DNA of 64,000 bases from Cladorhizidae sp. MBARI D1340-BT2 (GCA_028752905.1 JAQNBH010000009.1:28695976-28759975); one strand, 5' to 3'; positions 32,981 to 45,549 are shown, counted from the first letter of the stretch. The notes: a model not told the origin generated them from the letters alone. Numbers and translations are program-made.

Positions 32981-35399
32981 CTAAAGTTACAGTAAACAAA
33001 ATATAAATCAAGAATGCATTCATACTATATATGTAGGGATAATAAATCACAGCTGTATCGTGGTCCTCTAAATAATAAAGTGCGTACATATATAAAGAAC
33101 AGGTGGACAAACTGTCAGAATTACATGATATTAAAAGAAGTCAATGATTTCCATTTTTCACCACATACATCCTAAATATATTATCAGTCTCCAGAGCTCC
33201 AAGTTTCTGTTTAACTTGACACTGATACACAATGAACATTAGCTGAGAAAAATGAGAGTTAAAAAACACATCTCATGGTATATATATATTTCTTGGCAAT
33301 TCTTCATCTGATGTTTGTCAAAAGTTATAGAAGTTCTAAAACTGCTAGGGCATTAGAGTAGTAGGTATCTAGGGCTAGAGGCTCCTATTGATGACAAGTA
33401 CAAACTTTGGCTTTCTATTTCAAAAAGGTTGTGATAAATAACTGAATACCAAAAATTATGGTGATCTTGGTGGTCTTGGCTTCAGTTCAGGCTCTCGAGA
33501 GTGGCTCCCCAGCAGCCAGGGAAGTCCATTCCGATTCAACTGCTAACATTCTGGTGCCAGGCAGCGCAATGAATGGTACAAGTAGTCGGAGATTCTGTGT
33601 TTGTGTTTTAATATGGCTGGCAATATTGCTTAACATGTTTCTAGTGCTTCTACTAGAACTGGATCCTTGCCTTTCCATAACGAGCCTCACAACCAAGTTA
33701 ATATTTTGGCCCAAGCAACCTTTTTGAAAAAGACACTGTTAGGATAATTCCAGACGACTTAGTTCCTTTCGTAGCAGTGGCTTAATTTTGAAGGTCGGGT
33801 GCCCTGTTATTTTTGCTTGACAGTTGTGACAAGGATAGTCCATGAAGGCTTGAATCTCTAATGCTATGTAAATAAGAATGGAATTGCTAACTGGATAATA
33901 TTTATATCTTTATGCAAGCATACAGTCAGGTAGGTAATTATTACTTGTAGTTATGTATATGGAAATGCAATAGTTTACTACAAGCAGCATAAACAGATGC
34001 AGTATCACAAGCATTCTGTGTAGTATTAGCTACCTGCACAACAACATGCAATTTAAGTGACATGTAGCAGTTCTTAGCAATGGCTACTAAACCATCATTC
34101 CTCGAATTCTTTCCTAGACAGGGATTTGGAATCAGCAGCCACAACCACCATAGTGATAGGAATTCTTATAAGTTGCTGAAGTTTATGAGGGAAGATGATT
34201 CCAAGATATAAGCAGTAAAAAAATTTATAATTAAGCATGCTAGCTTGTAAAAAATAGAACACTACATCCATCATCAGTGTTTGGATGAGCTATTGAGAAT
34301 AATGATTTGAGTATACAGAGAAGGATGCTGGGGACCTGTAAGTATTATGCAAATATTGATTCTTGTGATGTGTGCAACCAATGCTACAAGAACTATCTCT
34401 AATTGCATGAAAGAGAATGAAGATCTACTTACACTAACCATAAAGCAAGAGAGCATTATATTTTGTATAAAAAAATTGATCATAGGCATTTTTGTAAACA
34501 TTGAGACAACGTTTTGCTGATGTCTCAAAGTATAAATGCACAGGGTTAATAATATTTATTACCACAATGCCCGGACCATTGTGTCAGTACCTACTCCACA
34601 GAACACTTGTGGCACTGCCTTTCTATATACTGCTTGAAGGCAATTGTTGCATCTCGCCAATTACAATATATATGTTATCCGCAAACCTGGAATTTGATCA
34701 ATCCTAGGATCGCGAAAGCCAATTCCTGATCACCAATCAGATCGAATCAAGTTTGCTCCCACGTGGGAAGAGGTTGTAGGAAGGAGAAATGGAAGGAGAG
34801 AATGCCTATGATGATTGTCTTCTGCAAACCTTTCTTTCTGGAAGGAACCTTGGAAGCAAAACCATATCAAGAACAAAGGGACAAGCTGTTGTCAAATTTC
34901 TGAAAGGGGAGATGGCGAACAGTGATTCTAAATTCAATTTTTGGGTGAAACAATTTTTTTAAAAACTTTTGGAGTACCCTGCTCTTGGGCTTAAGGATGT
35001 ACTTTGTATACCAGCAAAGAAAAGATATGATTAAACCCAAATAGCCAGTGATATATTTTGTGAGACATATTTTGTTGTTAGACAGGTCTCCTTATTTTAT
35101 AAGTTTAAAGCCACAAGTCAAGTGCCAATCTATTTGAAGGCCTGGATTATAATAACAAAGACAAAACTTGGTTTAATTGATCGAAATCCAGTAGCCATTC
35201 GCTTCATGAGCCAGACCCTTTACTGAATCGCAGTTATACAGTGTCGTTTTAATCTAATATTTTTTCAGGATGAGAATGACTCCTCCATCCTTGGACATTA
35301 TCGGAGAGTGGTTTACATTGAAGAGTTTCATACTATTTTGAATAGAGTGCACTGTGATGTTCAAGTTCATATGGGCTATGAAAAGACTCTAGCCGAGGT

Positions 35400-36190
35400 A
35401 CAGAATGTCTATCATTTCTATATAAAAACAGATTCTATGCATGTGATCTTGTGTTTGAAATGTAGCCCTTGATGCATGCTCTCATTTTGGCACTCAAATA
35501 TTGTAGGTACAGTGTAGCTCTACTGGTTGAACACCTAAAGATAGCACCTGAGATTGAAAATTGTGACTGACTGTCAGTTATATAAGCTGTGCATAATATG
35601 AGTATTGCTCATGTCAACCATAAAATGTTTTTAATCAGGTGTCCATGAATATTTGAATTGAGGTCCTGACATAAGGTTGCTACCTCTAACTTTTATATGG
35701 TTTTGGTAAGTGCAAACATACAATTTGTCATATCCAAATTCAATTGAGTCCAAGGACTGTGCAGCGTAGCATATGAGTAAAACACTACTATTGTAGTAAC
35801 CTCCAATTGACTTTTAGTTAAAAATTGGAACACACAGGAAGTTACATTTTGGACACAATAAAACACTCGCTATGAAGTATGTTGACGTTTGGATGTTATG
35901 AATCCTTATTTTGCACCCATTTCCTATTTTATATCGGTTTGACCTACATCCTTTTAATAGTAGCAAAAACATGGGTGTGTGCATTTAGATTTACATTGTC
36001 CGTTTCATCCACTAGATAGAGCAAGCATACACCTCTCAGCTTTTTAATGTTGAATATCTAAATACCCATGGGTTAATCCTGTTGTTTTAGTATGTGGTAA
36101 ACAACCAGCGACATTTTATAATAGTGATCTGTTTTGGTTATCAATGCAAAATGCTGGTAATTCAATTCTCTGTCTTCACCATACTCCCTC
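35400..36190. other. Intron of the integrase-Ulp1 gene
   Basis: Long intron between E2 (GTACAG donor) and E3 (tctag acceptor). No coding or repeat signal that I can recognise. Confidence 0.5.
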
Positions 36191-36193
36191 TAG

Positions 36194-36843
36194 ATTTCTT
36201 CGAACTATGCGTGTCTACCAAGATCTGTTGTGGAGAAGTACGTTCAAATATGTAATGTGTGTAACCTTCAGAAGCCACAAACCAACAGTGCCCCACTTAA
36301 ACCTATCATTTCTTCTGGGTTTATCACTCGAGGACAGGTAATATTATTAGTACCAAATATGTTGGTATTTAGTATTGTCTTATTTAGGTGGATTTGATTG
36401 ACATGCGACATAGACCAGACGACCGCCATAACTGGATTGGCCACTACTTGTATAATTGGTCCAAATTCCATGTACTGTTTGCTCTTGAGCACAAGAGTGC
36501 AATTGAGGTGGCTAAAAACTTGTCCAGTCGTGTTTTTGCATATTTCGGTGTTCCCAAGGTTTGTGTGACCCATAATTGATTATTAATGGTTACAGCATGC
36601 TTGAGTGTTCCTATGTATAGATATTTCAATCTGATAACGGAAGAGAATTTGTCAATCATATCATAGACAAACTGGTGAAGACCTGGCCGGGGAAAGCCAC
36701 CATCATAAACGGTCGACCAAGACACCCTTAATCACAGGGTCTAGTGGAACGTGCAAATGCTAAAGTTGAAGAACTTCTTGCATGTCGGTTTGAACAGAAT
36801 GAATGTGATATGGCATGGTCACATTGGTTACCTGAAATTCGGT
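36194..36843 (+). other. Integrase zinc module and DDE core of copy 1
   Basis: Exon E3 reads PRSVVEKYVQICNVCNLQKP, giving the C..C half of the integrase zinc finger. E4 starts VDLIDMRHRPDDR (first Asp at 36391). E5 has FQSDNGREF (second Asp at 36633) and QGLVERAN (Glu at 36747). All three catalytic acids are present. The only damage is the stop at 36729-36731, six codons before the Glu, where the family has Gln. Confidence 0.85.
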
Positions 36844-37613
36844 GTATGTTTGATTTTCATAATAGTGTTTCATAAACAATAGTGATTCATAAACAACTAT
36901 AATTGGTGACTGTATGATACTATAAAAGAAGATACCATAAATATGTAATCTAGCTGAACTTTTCATGGTAATGGTGATTGATAGGTTATAGATGAGTGTT
37001 TAGTACAGCCATTGTAGTACTAATATGGGCATCCTGATGGCAGCATGAACTTCACATACTTGGTCATCTCTGCTTTTTTTGGTGTGTGTGTGTATACTAC
37101 TAGATCAACTGAATACATGTGTTCATGAAACCATGAAGTGTACTCCATACGAATTGGGATACGGACAACCACCACGTAGCGGTGTATTTCCAGGTACTAA
37201 TCTAGGGTCAGTAATGGAGGAAGATATCGCAGACTTGATCAATGAAACTGAGCCTATGGAACATGTATCAGCAGACAAAAGTTCTACTCCTCTACCTTGT
37301 TCAGATGATCCAAGCTCTGCTGAACACTCCTCACCATCTGTCCCTCACTGTAGTGAACCTCATTGCACAGAGATTGATATCAGAAATAAGCAAAGTAAAA
37401 CAATTTTAGACCTTTTAATATTTCTAATCCAGGGTCGGTATAATGGAGAGTAAAACAATTTTAGACATTCTATTTTAATACCAAATAAACATTGCACAGA
37501 GCTTTCCTTGTGTTGAGACTTGAGAGTGAAAACACAAGTAAATTACTTTTAGCAATCCCATTATATAACATTTTGATGATGTAATAAACATTTTATTAAA
37601 AATATTTCTTCAG

Positions 37614-38167
37614 GTACTCCATTAGCAACAAGCCAAAAGCATAGCAAACGAAGAAAGGAAGCTGATAGAAACTATCGATTGAATGCTGAAAGAATGGTGA
37701 AACAATACAGTAAACGGAAACGCCATGCTGTTGAATCATTTGCTGTTGGGGATTTAGTCAGCATTCAAATCCCACGAATCGACAGAGCATCAACTGATTT
37801 TCGACGGATACCATGTGTAATAGTTGTTGTCTCTGGTACCAAGAGACCTGTGTATCGCCTACGTTGTCAATATGGGGTATTGAAAAACTGTGCTTATGAT
37901 GGACAACTTGAGCGGTATTCTGGCAAAGTCGAGCTTTCACCAAATGACTGGAAAATGGAATCCTTTTTGTCTCTACGAGAAACTGCACTGCTCTTTAACC
38001 CTAAGAATGCCTATTATGGTAACTCATGTGGTTGCAAAGGTGGATGCAAAAACTCTCATTGCTCTTGTAAGAAAGCCAGAAAGTTGTGCACCAAAATATG
38101 TCATACTGGATTACCTTGCTTTAACAGTGACAAGAAAGGATTCCATGATGGTGTTGTTTGTGGGTAG
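37614..38167 (+). other. Exon with linker and CXC cysteine cluster, copy 1
   Basis: Reads KRRKEADRNYRLNAERM, then GDLVSIQIPRIDRASTDFRR (the 'valine-glycine-D' beta domain after the integrase) and a Cys cluster CGCKGGCKNSHCSCKK ... CTKICHTGLPC. The cluster spacing is that of CXC (tesmin/TSO1) DNA-binding domains. The frame ends at TAG 38165-38167. The downstream Ulp1 module continues one frame over, consistent with a 1-bp gain in the GGG run near 38160. Confidence 0.75.
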
Positions 38168-38399
38168 TGCCATCACCAGAGCTACTGGCTTACCTGTGGA
38201 AACAAAAGTTGTCGATGATGTCAAACTTGTATGTAGTTCTGTAAGTGGATCCAAGCCTGATAGTAGTGTTGTGGGTGGTACTGTCAGTAGAGCTACTAAA
38301 GACCAAAAAAATGACGATGATGTTGAACTTCTAGATAGTTCTGTCAGTGATGATAGAAAGCCTGGACTAGTTATTGTTGATCACTACCCTGATATAACA

Positions 38400-38945
38400 G
38401 TCCCACCAATGTGGATCCCAGACCTAGTAGAAGATTGTGACATGATTCTTAATGGAAACTGGTTAGTGGATTCCCATATGTATGCCTCTCAGAAACTTCT
38501 CAAAAAAGTACTTCTCTCCATCAATGGATTGCAAGCTACTACTGTGGTCTCTAATCTTAGCACTGACGTTATTCAGAGTCATGCAGTATAGATTTTGAAC
38601 AGTCAAAACAACCACTGGATCTGCATTGAGCTGAGCAAGGAAGATAATAGTGAAGTTAAGGTATATGATAGTCTTTACAATCGTTTGCCTCAATCAACTT
38701 CTGAACAGATAGCTGCACTTGTATTTTCAAGGAATAAAACGATCACAGCAAGGTTTATGAACATTCAGCAGCAGACCAATGGTAATGACTGTGGAGTTTT
38801 TGCTATTGCTTGTGCAGTAGCCCTCTGTTATGGTGAAGATCCAGCCAAGGATATCTCCAAAATGAGATGTCACCTCGTAAATTGTTTCCAGTCACGTAAA
38901 ATGCTACCTTTTCCTGGTAAAACTGTTACAAACCTCTCTCCGGCA
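38400..38945 (+). other. Ulp1/SENP-type cysteine protease module, copy 1
   Basis: Shows IPDLVEDCDMILNGNWLVD, then NHWIC (His at 38612), VYDSL (Asp at 38667), and QQTNGNDCGVFAIA with the oxyanion Gln and nucleophile Cys (38790). This is the complete His-Asp-Gln-Cys set of C48 peptidases, which process SUMO or related proteins. A TAG at 38589-38591 sits eight codons before the His. Confidence 0.85.
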
Positions 38946-38964
38946 ATCGAACCATTTCAAACAA

Positions 38965-39152
38965 TCGAACTGTACTGCGTCTGCCGAATGCCATGGAACA
39001 AAAGTAGGATGGCAGAATGTTCAAAATGTGGGGAGTGGTACCATGACAAGTGCATCAAGATTCCCAGAGTTGTATTTCGATCAGAAGATATGGATTGGAC
39101 ACCCACAATACAAATCTCAGGTTTTAATTGCCCATGGGCTTGCAGTATATAA
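38965..39152 (+). other. C-terminal PHD finger, copy 1
   Basis: ELYCVCRMPW, then AECSKCGEWYHDKCIKIP and a last Cys pair FNCPWAC before TAA. The order C.C, C..C, H..C, C...C fits a PHD finger, with one extra residue in the last pair. The same module ends copy 2 (61650-62119) and the lone exon at 1450. Confidence 0.8.
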
Positions 39153-39636
39153 TTACAGTAATGTAAATTGTTTGAACATATATGTAAGCTTTAAGCATGA
39201 TTCTCTAAGATATAATTTTATGCAAATCTTTTTATGAATGCTAAAAATAATGTTTTACCCCAGTTCCAAATGAATAGCATACTCACATGGAAAATGAACA
39301 GACAGGTCAATAGGCAACATATAAAAAAGACGTTAGTCATAATTATGCACTTGAAACAAGTCTTTCCTCAGATATTACTTATGAAAAGCAGCATAATGGG
39401 CCGTCCCCATTGATCATGACTCTTCAAAATTGAATGATGATACATACTTAATAATCTGCCTACCAAGTTTTGCAATGATCCTCCGAGATAGTCATACATA
39501 CAAATGCACAAACAGACATGAGCAGAAACAAAATCCTGCCATGCACGCTTGTGGCCATCACCTCCCACATATCCATGTTATGCACATACAGAAATAAATG
39601 TCTGGACACCATGCCATATATAGTATGATTGCTTAC

Positions 39637-39992
39637 CATATCTTGATTCATAGTGAATCAAGTCCTTCTTCAGATCAGTGATAGTGTGAGAGTTCTCCGA
39701 AACTTGCTCCTTCAGATCAACGACATTTTGAAAGCTCTCTGAAAGTTCTTCCTTCAGATCAGTGACACTTTGAGAGCTCTCTAAAAGTTGCTTCTTCAGA
39801 TCAACGATACTTTGAGAGTTCTTTGAAAGTTGCTCTTTCAGATCAATGAACACTTTGAGAGCTCTCTGAAAGTTCTTCCTTCAGATCAATGACACTTTGA
39901 GAGCTCTCTGAAAGTTCTTCCTTCAGATCAACGACACTTTGGGAGCTCTCTGAAAGTTGCTTCTATCAAGGACTCTTTGAGAGCTCTCCAAC
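39637..39992 (-). pseudogene. Coiled-coil exon made of a 42-bp repeat
   Basis: On the minus strand about eight units of 42 bp encode 14-residue (two-heptad) repeats of the type DLKEELSESSQSVV, ending DLKKDLIHYESRY and then a GTAAGC donor at 39631-39636. Leu/Val/Ile spacing predicts a parallel coiled coil with a Ser-rich face. Two 1-2 bp indels (near 39845 and 39965) put the upstream units in other frames, so the exon is probably dead or the array is mutating. It likely belongs to a host gene with the exon at 40050-40101. Confidence 0.6.
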
Positions 39993-40049
39993 TCCACTAT
40001 TGAAAAACTCAGATTAAACTGGTTCTTTGATCATCAGTATGAAGCTCAC

Positions 40050-40101
40050 CTTCGAGTCGCTTTCGGTTTTCAGTAGCACGGTCACGTTTACGTTGCTCTG
40101 C
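40050..40101 (-). CDS. Short basic exon upstream of the coiled coil
   Basis: 52-bp exon between a gatatag acceptor and a GTGAGC donor, encoding AEQRKRDRATENRKRLE. Highly charged and probably helical, in keeping with the coiled-coil exon 60 bp downstream. No family assigned; phase 0 to 1. Confidence 0.4.
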
Positions 40102-40109
40102 CTATATCA

Positions 40110-42840
40110 AGTCCTATCACGAAAAGTGTGTCTTTTGGTTATTGTATACATCTATAATCAGTGAGTTGACAGTTACATCATAAAAAATATGCATACACTC
40201 TGCATACATGTTGTTAAATGGAGCTGCTTACTATCAGTGACTGCTGGAAAAGAAGTACTTAATTATAAAAACTAATTGTAATACAAGTGAAGAGTTAAAG
40301 AAATACTTAAGGGAGAGGAGCACCAGAAATAGATATCGTAAAAAAAAGGTATTAGGTTGTACAGTTCATGAAATTATTTCTCTCTAACTGTTTTATCTTT
40401 TACATCCTGTTCTGCATACTGAGTTAATTTTTCCATCCTTGGTAAGTCATCTACAGATCGTTCTAGATTTTGGGATCCTTTAGATATAGTAGAGTAATTT
40501 CTTCGCAGTTGCATTTGTGATGGTTATGCATTTGTAAAAGCAAGCTGTTCACACACAAAAATAAGCTGGTTCCTACATATTTGGAGCTGGTTAGGGACCT
40601 GCTGTCCACACTGGCATAAGAATTGTTCCCTGGTAAGCCACAATAGTGGACTCACACATGTTTGTTCATATGCCAATCAGGCGCTACTGTTTTTGCTGTC
40701 TTGAACATGTCAGGAGAGAACAGTAAAGTTGAGCAGTAGCATCTGGATAAGCTGATGAGATGCCAGGAGGTAGCATATACATAGCCAAGTATACTGCTGA
40801 GACCATAGCTTTTTATGCTAGAATGGTTTGTTACACAGACTTTCTCGACAATCAACTTAAATTTACCCACTCAACATTCTGTCTAATGCTCTAGCCTTCA
40901 TCAGGAACAATGAGATGCTAAGGCTCATACGAATCTTAGCATCTTATTATTCCTGATTGAGGTTAGAAGGAATTTCAAATGAGCAAATTTAAGTTAATAA
41001 TCTAGAAAGTTATATCTACAATGTCAACTGAGAATACTTTGAAAGCTACAATAGTTTTCGATTTAATTGATCATACATTGATATCTATACTGAATGGAAT
41101 TTGAATTAGTTCTGAGACCATTCCAGTTGCAAGATATGGTCCTCCTCACTTCCCTCTATGTAACCAGTTATTTTGTAAATTAATGTCACAGTTGACATTT
41201 CACTGTAAACCTTATCGTCTCTCATCACATGAAAAAGGGGAGAGTTTGAGAGAAGCATTTTTGGTGAACAACAATACACAAATTCCAAAATGAATGTTTG
41301 TAAATATTGTTGACCAATGCTGAGGAGAGTTGTCTAGAAACAAATCTCACCAATGATGAACTTTCATACAGCAAGTTAATATATAAATAAAACATGGATG
41401 AACACAATGTAATAGTACAAAATACTACGTGTAATATCTATATCTCTATGGATAATCAATTGGCTCTTTATGTGCATCTCCACTCTCTGCAGGAAAGCAT
41501 TAAACTGCTCCATGAAAGTCATAGCTCGGCAACTATTATAGCTATCAAGCAAGGTAGACTCAGAATTGACCTCTCTTTACAATGCTTTCACTGCTCTAAG
41601 ATCTCAACTAAGCTTGGATGTATGCATGGATTTCTTTTCCTTGATATTAACTGCTTTCACCTTCAGAATTATGCATTGCATGTCCTGAAGCTCGATCACA
41701 ATCTTTCAAGCCTTGTTGACCAATTCTCCACTGTTGTTGGATGTCACTGTTATGCCAGCTCTAAACTCTGGTTGATTTGCCTCTCATGTTTTATTTCACC
41801 AAAAGTTGTTTAGTATACATGTCGTTAACATCCATATGGTCGATTATGAAGTGCCGCTCTTGAAATAAATATCAGCTTATGAGCATGTGTAATAAGCTTC
41901 AACATTAGGGTAATGTGTTTCACAGAACATTGCAGCAGGAGTTTTACTAGCATAACCAGGCCTGTTTATAGCTGCAAATATCTGTAGCTGTCCACAATTT
42001 CCTAACGAGTATCTTGCTGCTCTTACGTTAGTTAGCTTCCAAACATCATAACCACAATGGAGAAACCCTTAAGGCATGGTCAGATATGTTGAATATGTGC
42101 ACAGCAATACAGGATATTTTTTGGGGTAATTTTATTCCCAAGAGCACATCCTCACTCTATACCATATGGCAAGTGAGGTGATGAGAATGTAGAGCAAATA
42201 TTTAACTATTGTGGCTATACTACTTTAAATTTATTCTAGTGCATGCAAACCCAAATACTTCAGAGTTAGGGCAACTCAAGACTTCTCAAGTTTGAGGCAT
42301 ATTGTGGGAAAGTCTAAAACTTCCATTTGGTTCTCGTCTCACAAATGCCCAGACATAAGAAAAGATCTAACTTTTTTTCGTGAGAACCATCACAGAAAGT
42401 AACATTAATAATCTCCTGCAAATTATGAATTTTGCGTCAAAATTATTCTTCTACCAGCCTTCTTTGGGTCCATGCAGCAACTTCCACTCTCTGCAATGTT
42501 TACTAACATAACACTTATTAGCTTTCTCTGTCACCAATCATGTCGCTGCCCATATCCATGGCAACCAATCATAGACCTAGGATTGCCTCATGTGTATGGT
42601 TAGGTATACGACCAAACAAACCAAAGTTTGGTGACAATATCATTAAACTTGCTCTGCAACCTGAGTTCTCCACAACTTTTGGGCTTACGACGGATTTTTC
42701 TCTATGGTAATGTTGATGACTGATATTAGACTGCTGCTATGAAGTAACATGCTTTGCACTTCAATAGGTCAACATCCCTAGTCCAATGTGGAGGGATGTC
42801 ATATAGCATTCACTAGTCCGGCATGTTCTAGTCTAAGCAG
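40110..42840. other. No gene seen
   Basis: 2.7 kb AT-rich. A plus-strand frame 41394-41813 is open for 139 codons, but neither strand shows a domain or good splice borders. The phrase 'gatgctaaggctcatac' near 40910-40940 has an inverted partner 'cttagcatctta'. Confidence 0.4.
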
Positions 42841-42849
42841 AGAGTATGG

Positions 42850-45545
42850 CCAGACCTATTCAAAAGACAAAAAGAGTTTTCCTTAATATCAATGTTGAGC
42901 TCAAGATCTGTGATATTATGAAGAACTGGATAAATTTAGCTTGAGTGGCAGTGGAATGCAGTATAGGAGAGTGGATTGCCAATGATTTTATGTGGAGCTA
43001 AAAATAGCTGAAGGTCTTCCACACTGAAGTTCAGTTATCGATGATTTTCAATTATTAGAACTCCATTTGTTGGAATAATTGGGCGGCTACAATACGTATG
43101 CAGCGTAATAAAATCAGGCAGATCATTCCTGAGAAGAAACTGACCTGCCAGCATTAGCTAGAGAGCTCCATTATAGCACCAGGATCAGAATGAGTTTCTG
43201 TCAGCTTTTATGGTGGGCCTGCATTGTCCAAGCATAGAATAGGGGGAGGATTGGTGTTGGGAAGTGATCTTAATTCCAATGCCCAACGATGATGGGGATG
43301 TGGAATATTCTTGTCATGAGGGCAATGGTATTAAGATAAACTACCACAAGCATAGAAAATCCCTCACATCATGGTGAAGGAACTGTTTCCATTAGTGATT
43401 GGGCAAGCTTTATGGGAAAAAATAGTGGTGGGCATAAGCAGCTAAATACTGGTGTAGCAGTGTTGTATTGGTGGCCATCCTGATATTAGGTGGTAGAAAG
43501 GTTGTCAATGTGATGAACCTCATGAAAAGCCTGTTCTTCTTTTGCTCTAATATAATCTGCTAATTATAAGCCAGCACATCCCTGGGAGAGAGAATAGAGC
43601 AGTGGATAATCTGTCCCAAAATGATGTAACATATTTCTGTGCCCGGTCCCTTCAGCCATCAGAGAACCTGATGTCATCTCACAAGAACTGTAAGTAACTC
43701 TAGTATCTAGCTGGCCGAACTGGGCTAAAGAGAGGTGAAGAAACTTATTGATTAGGAATGGCCAAGGTCACATACTACAGTAGTCCGTAAAAATACCAGG
43801 AATTTTATATTGCAGGGGGGCTTCAGGCAGTTCAGCAACAGAGACGAGGTGCCGTGCAGCTTCATGTCATAGATTGCTGGGTCAGGGTTAAACCATCATA
43901 TCATCAAGTATACTTGTCAGCAATCTGATTTCTCTACATCGCTGATGGCAAGAAAGACCACTTGGAGCTTGCCCATCAACATCTACAATACAGTCTGCAG
44001 GGAATCAAATGGTTGGAAGCATACCAAGGTTGGGAGAAATGACAGAAATTGCTCCTGATATTCTTATAAAGCTGAAAGGAGGTGGGGGGCCCACTCATAC
44101 CATTGTACATCACACATTGGGATGCATGCTGCTTTAATCTCTGTTGCTTTCCAAGATCAGGAGAAATGAAATGACAGTCTATCAGAAGCCTCTATGAACC
44201 AAAATGCCACTTGTCTTGCTCAACTATTGCAGTGGGGCATCCGTCCTGCCAGGACATCATAAGAATGACTATTACAGTCGAAGATAGACTATTTTCATCA
44301 CGGAATCCAGCTCTTCATCGGGAAGAAAAAGTCAGATATCTGTCCAGTCAGGACTCTGCTTAACCTCTGGGTAAAAAAAGGCCCACTCTCTGTGTTTCGA
44401 GACAGCACATATCTGACAATTCAATGGTTAGTGGTTGCATGACGGTCCCCAGCCAAGGCCGGGTTAGATGCATCTGGGTACTGTAGACCCAAATGCATTC
44501 AACGTATTGGGATCTACACTACAGTTCGGATAAGGGAAAACTTTGGATATATGAAAAGCAAGCAAGTCATTATAAACTTGACTCGGGTGTTTGAATAATT
44601 GCTAATATCATTAGCGATTTTAGTCTGCAGGGCCATGGAATGTGAGCAGCTTACTTCCTGAAGGAGAAGCAGCTATATCCTCAGTAGCAGCCATGCTGTC
44701 TTATACACATATTCATTCATTTACAGTATTTTTGTGTATATTTTATACGAGCAATTGTTGTTGATTACTACATCCTGTACAATAACACTATTTACTAAAA
44801 TGAGATGCAAGAGTTCTTTGCTTCATGCCTCTTTGTGCATGCCAGATGTCTCACTCCTTTAACAACCACCAGTGCTGTCTCGGAGGATTCAGAATTGCCT
44901 GCTACACTTGGTGGTCTATCTCATCACGCCAGTTTGCCTCTAGCAAATGGTGTGCTTCTGATACTCCTTCATGTAACTTTTCATGGAATTCCACTGAGAC
45001 TGGATGCCTTGTCCCCTTTTCTGAATGAAATAGAAATATAGAGTGCTTCCAAGCTGGTCGTCTTTAGCAAGGCTCATGACATGACTTGAACTCTCCACTG
45101 ACTATAAATGGTGCTGCTAACTGTCGAAGTTTGGTTTCATTGTTCATGATCTCGGTTATCATTGCATTTCTACTGCCATACTCTTGTGAGAGTCTCAATT
45201 GGTTCCTTAAAATATCTTGCCAAGCACAGCCAACTAAGACTCATTAGATAAAACTGTGCTCTTCCTTTTTCAGGCTTAGTGAACTGATTTGACTTTCACC
45301 TGCAAATCTCTAGCCCTCCCTAATGAAATCTCCCATTGATGATCATTACCATGCAACTGAGTTTGAATAATCCGACGTTCTGATACGTGAAAGTCTACTG
45401 TGCCACAGCTTCAGCATAGGGGCAGCCACAAGTCACAAAGAAGAGCATGGAAGATTCAGTGATCTAGAAACCTGGAGTTTGCAGGAGCTTGGCATACATA
45501 GAGAACATTTATACCCTAAGAGAACAGCTAGCCAGTTACTCCAGG
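42850..45545 (+). pseudogene. DIRS-type (tyrosine recombinase) retrotransposon remains
   Basis: Plus-strand fragments in order: RT tail and connection (LGGYN..; IGRLQYVCSVIKSGRSFLRR near 43080-43130), ELFPLVIGQALWEK near 43380-43415, and RNase H end HIPGRENRAVDNLSQND at 43575-43625. Recombinase pieces follow: PRSGEM near 44150, FIGKKKSDICPVRTLL near 44310-44360, AGLDASGYC up to 44484, CHSFSIGAAT at about 45402-45430 and SLAYIENIYTLREQLASYSR near 45490-45540. In the recombinase the first Arg and the Tyr are still there, while the R after the H box is Ser. Many stops and frameshifts. An inserted segment splits the recombinase at 44485-45395. Confidence 0.7.
44485..45395. mobile_element. Insertion splitting the DIRS recombinase
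   Basis: About 0.91 kb flanked by TACTGT on both sides (44479-44484 and 45396-45401), exactly where GYC joins HSF in the recombinase. Inside, near the left end, CAGTTCGGATAAGGG, and near the right end (reversed) CAGAACGTCGGATTATTC, both like termini of pogo/Tigger-type elements. No transposase ORF seen. Confidence 0.6.
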
Positions 45546-45549
45546 TTGC

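Larger units (their letters stand above)
30540..34674. repeat. Segmental duplication, right block
   Basis: Second copy of 15150-19722, same orientation. Inside it a 31120-31360 stretch also matches 33100-33330, so part of the block is itself duplicated. It ends at 34674, where the integrase-Ulp1 element region begins within about 100 bp. Confidence 0.8.
34789..39152 (+). pseudogene. Integrase-CXC-Ulp1-PHD transposon gene (Ginger/KRBA2-like), copy 1
   Basis: A multi-exon gene with clean introns: E1 34789-35034, E2 35269-35396, E3 36194-36337, E4 36388-36558, E5 36621-36843, E6 37104-37394, E7 from 37614. E1 encodes an unknown N-terminus (MEGENAYDDCLLQTF ... GLKDVLCIPAKKR). E2-E3 encode an H2C2-type zinc module and E4-E5 the DDE integrase core. 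E6 has the YQLNTCVHETMKCTPYELG motif, E7 a CXC Cys cluster, then Ulp1 and PHD. Breaks: TAA 34960-34962, TAA 36729-36731, TAG 38589-38591 and a frame change near 38160. Everything else reads well, so the loss looks recent. The integrase family is that of vertebrate KRBA2 and Ginger DNA transposons. No terminal inverted repeats found. Confidence 0.8.

Noticed and set aside
41394..41813. 139-codon plus-strand ORF as a host gene
   Set aside because: No domain, His/Leu/Ser-rich composition of chance type, and no splice or start context.
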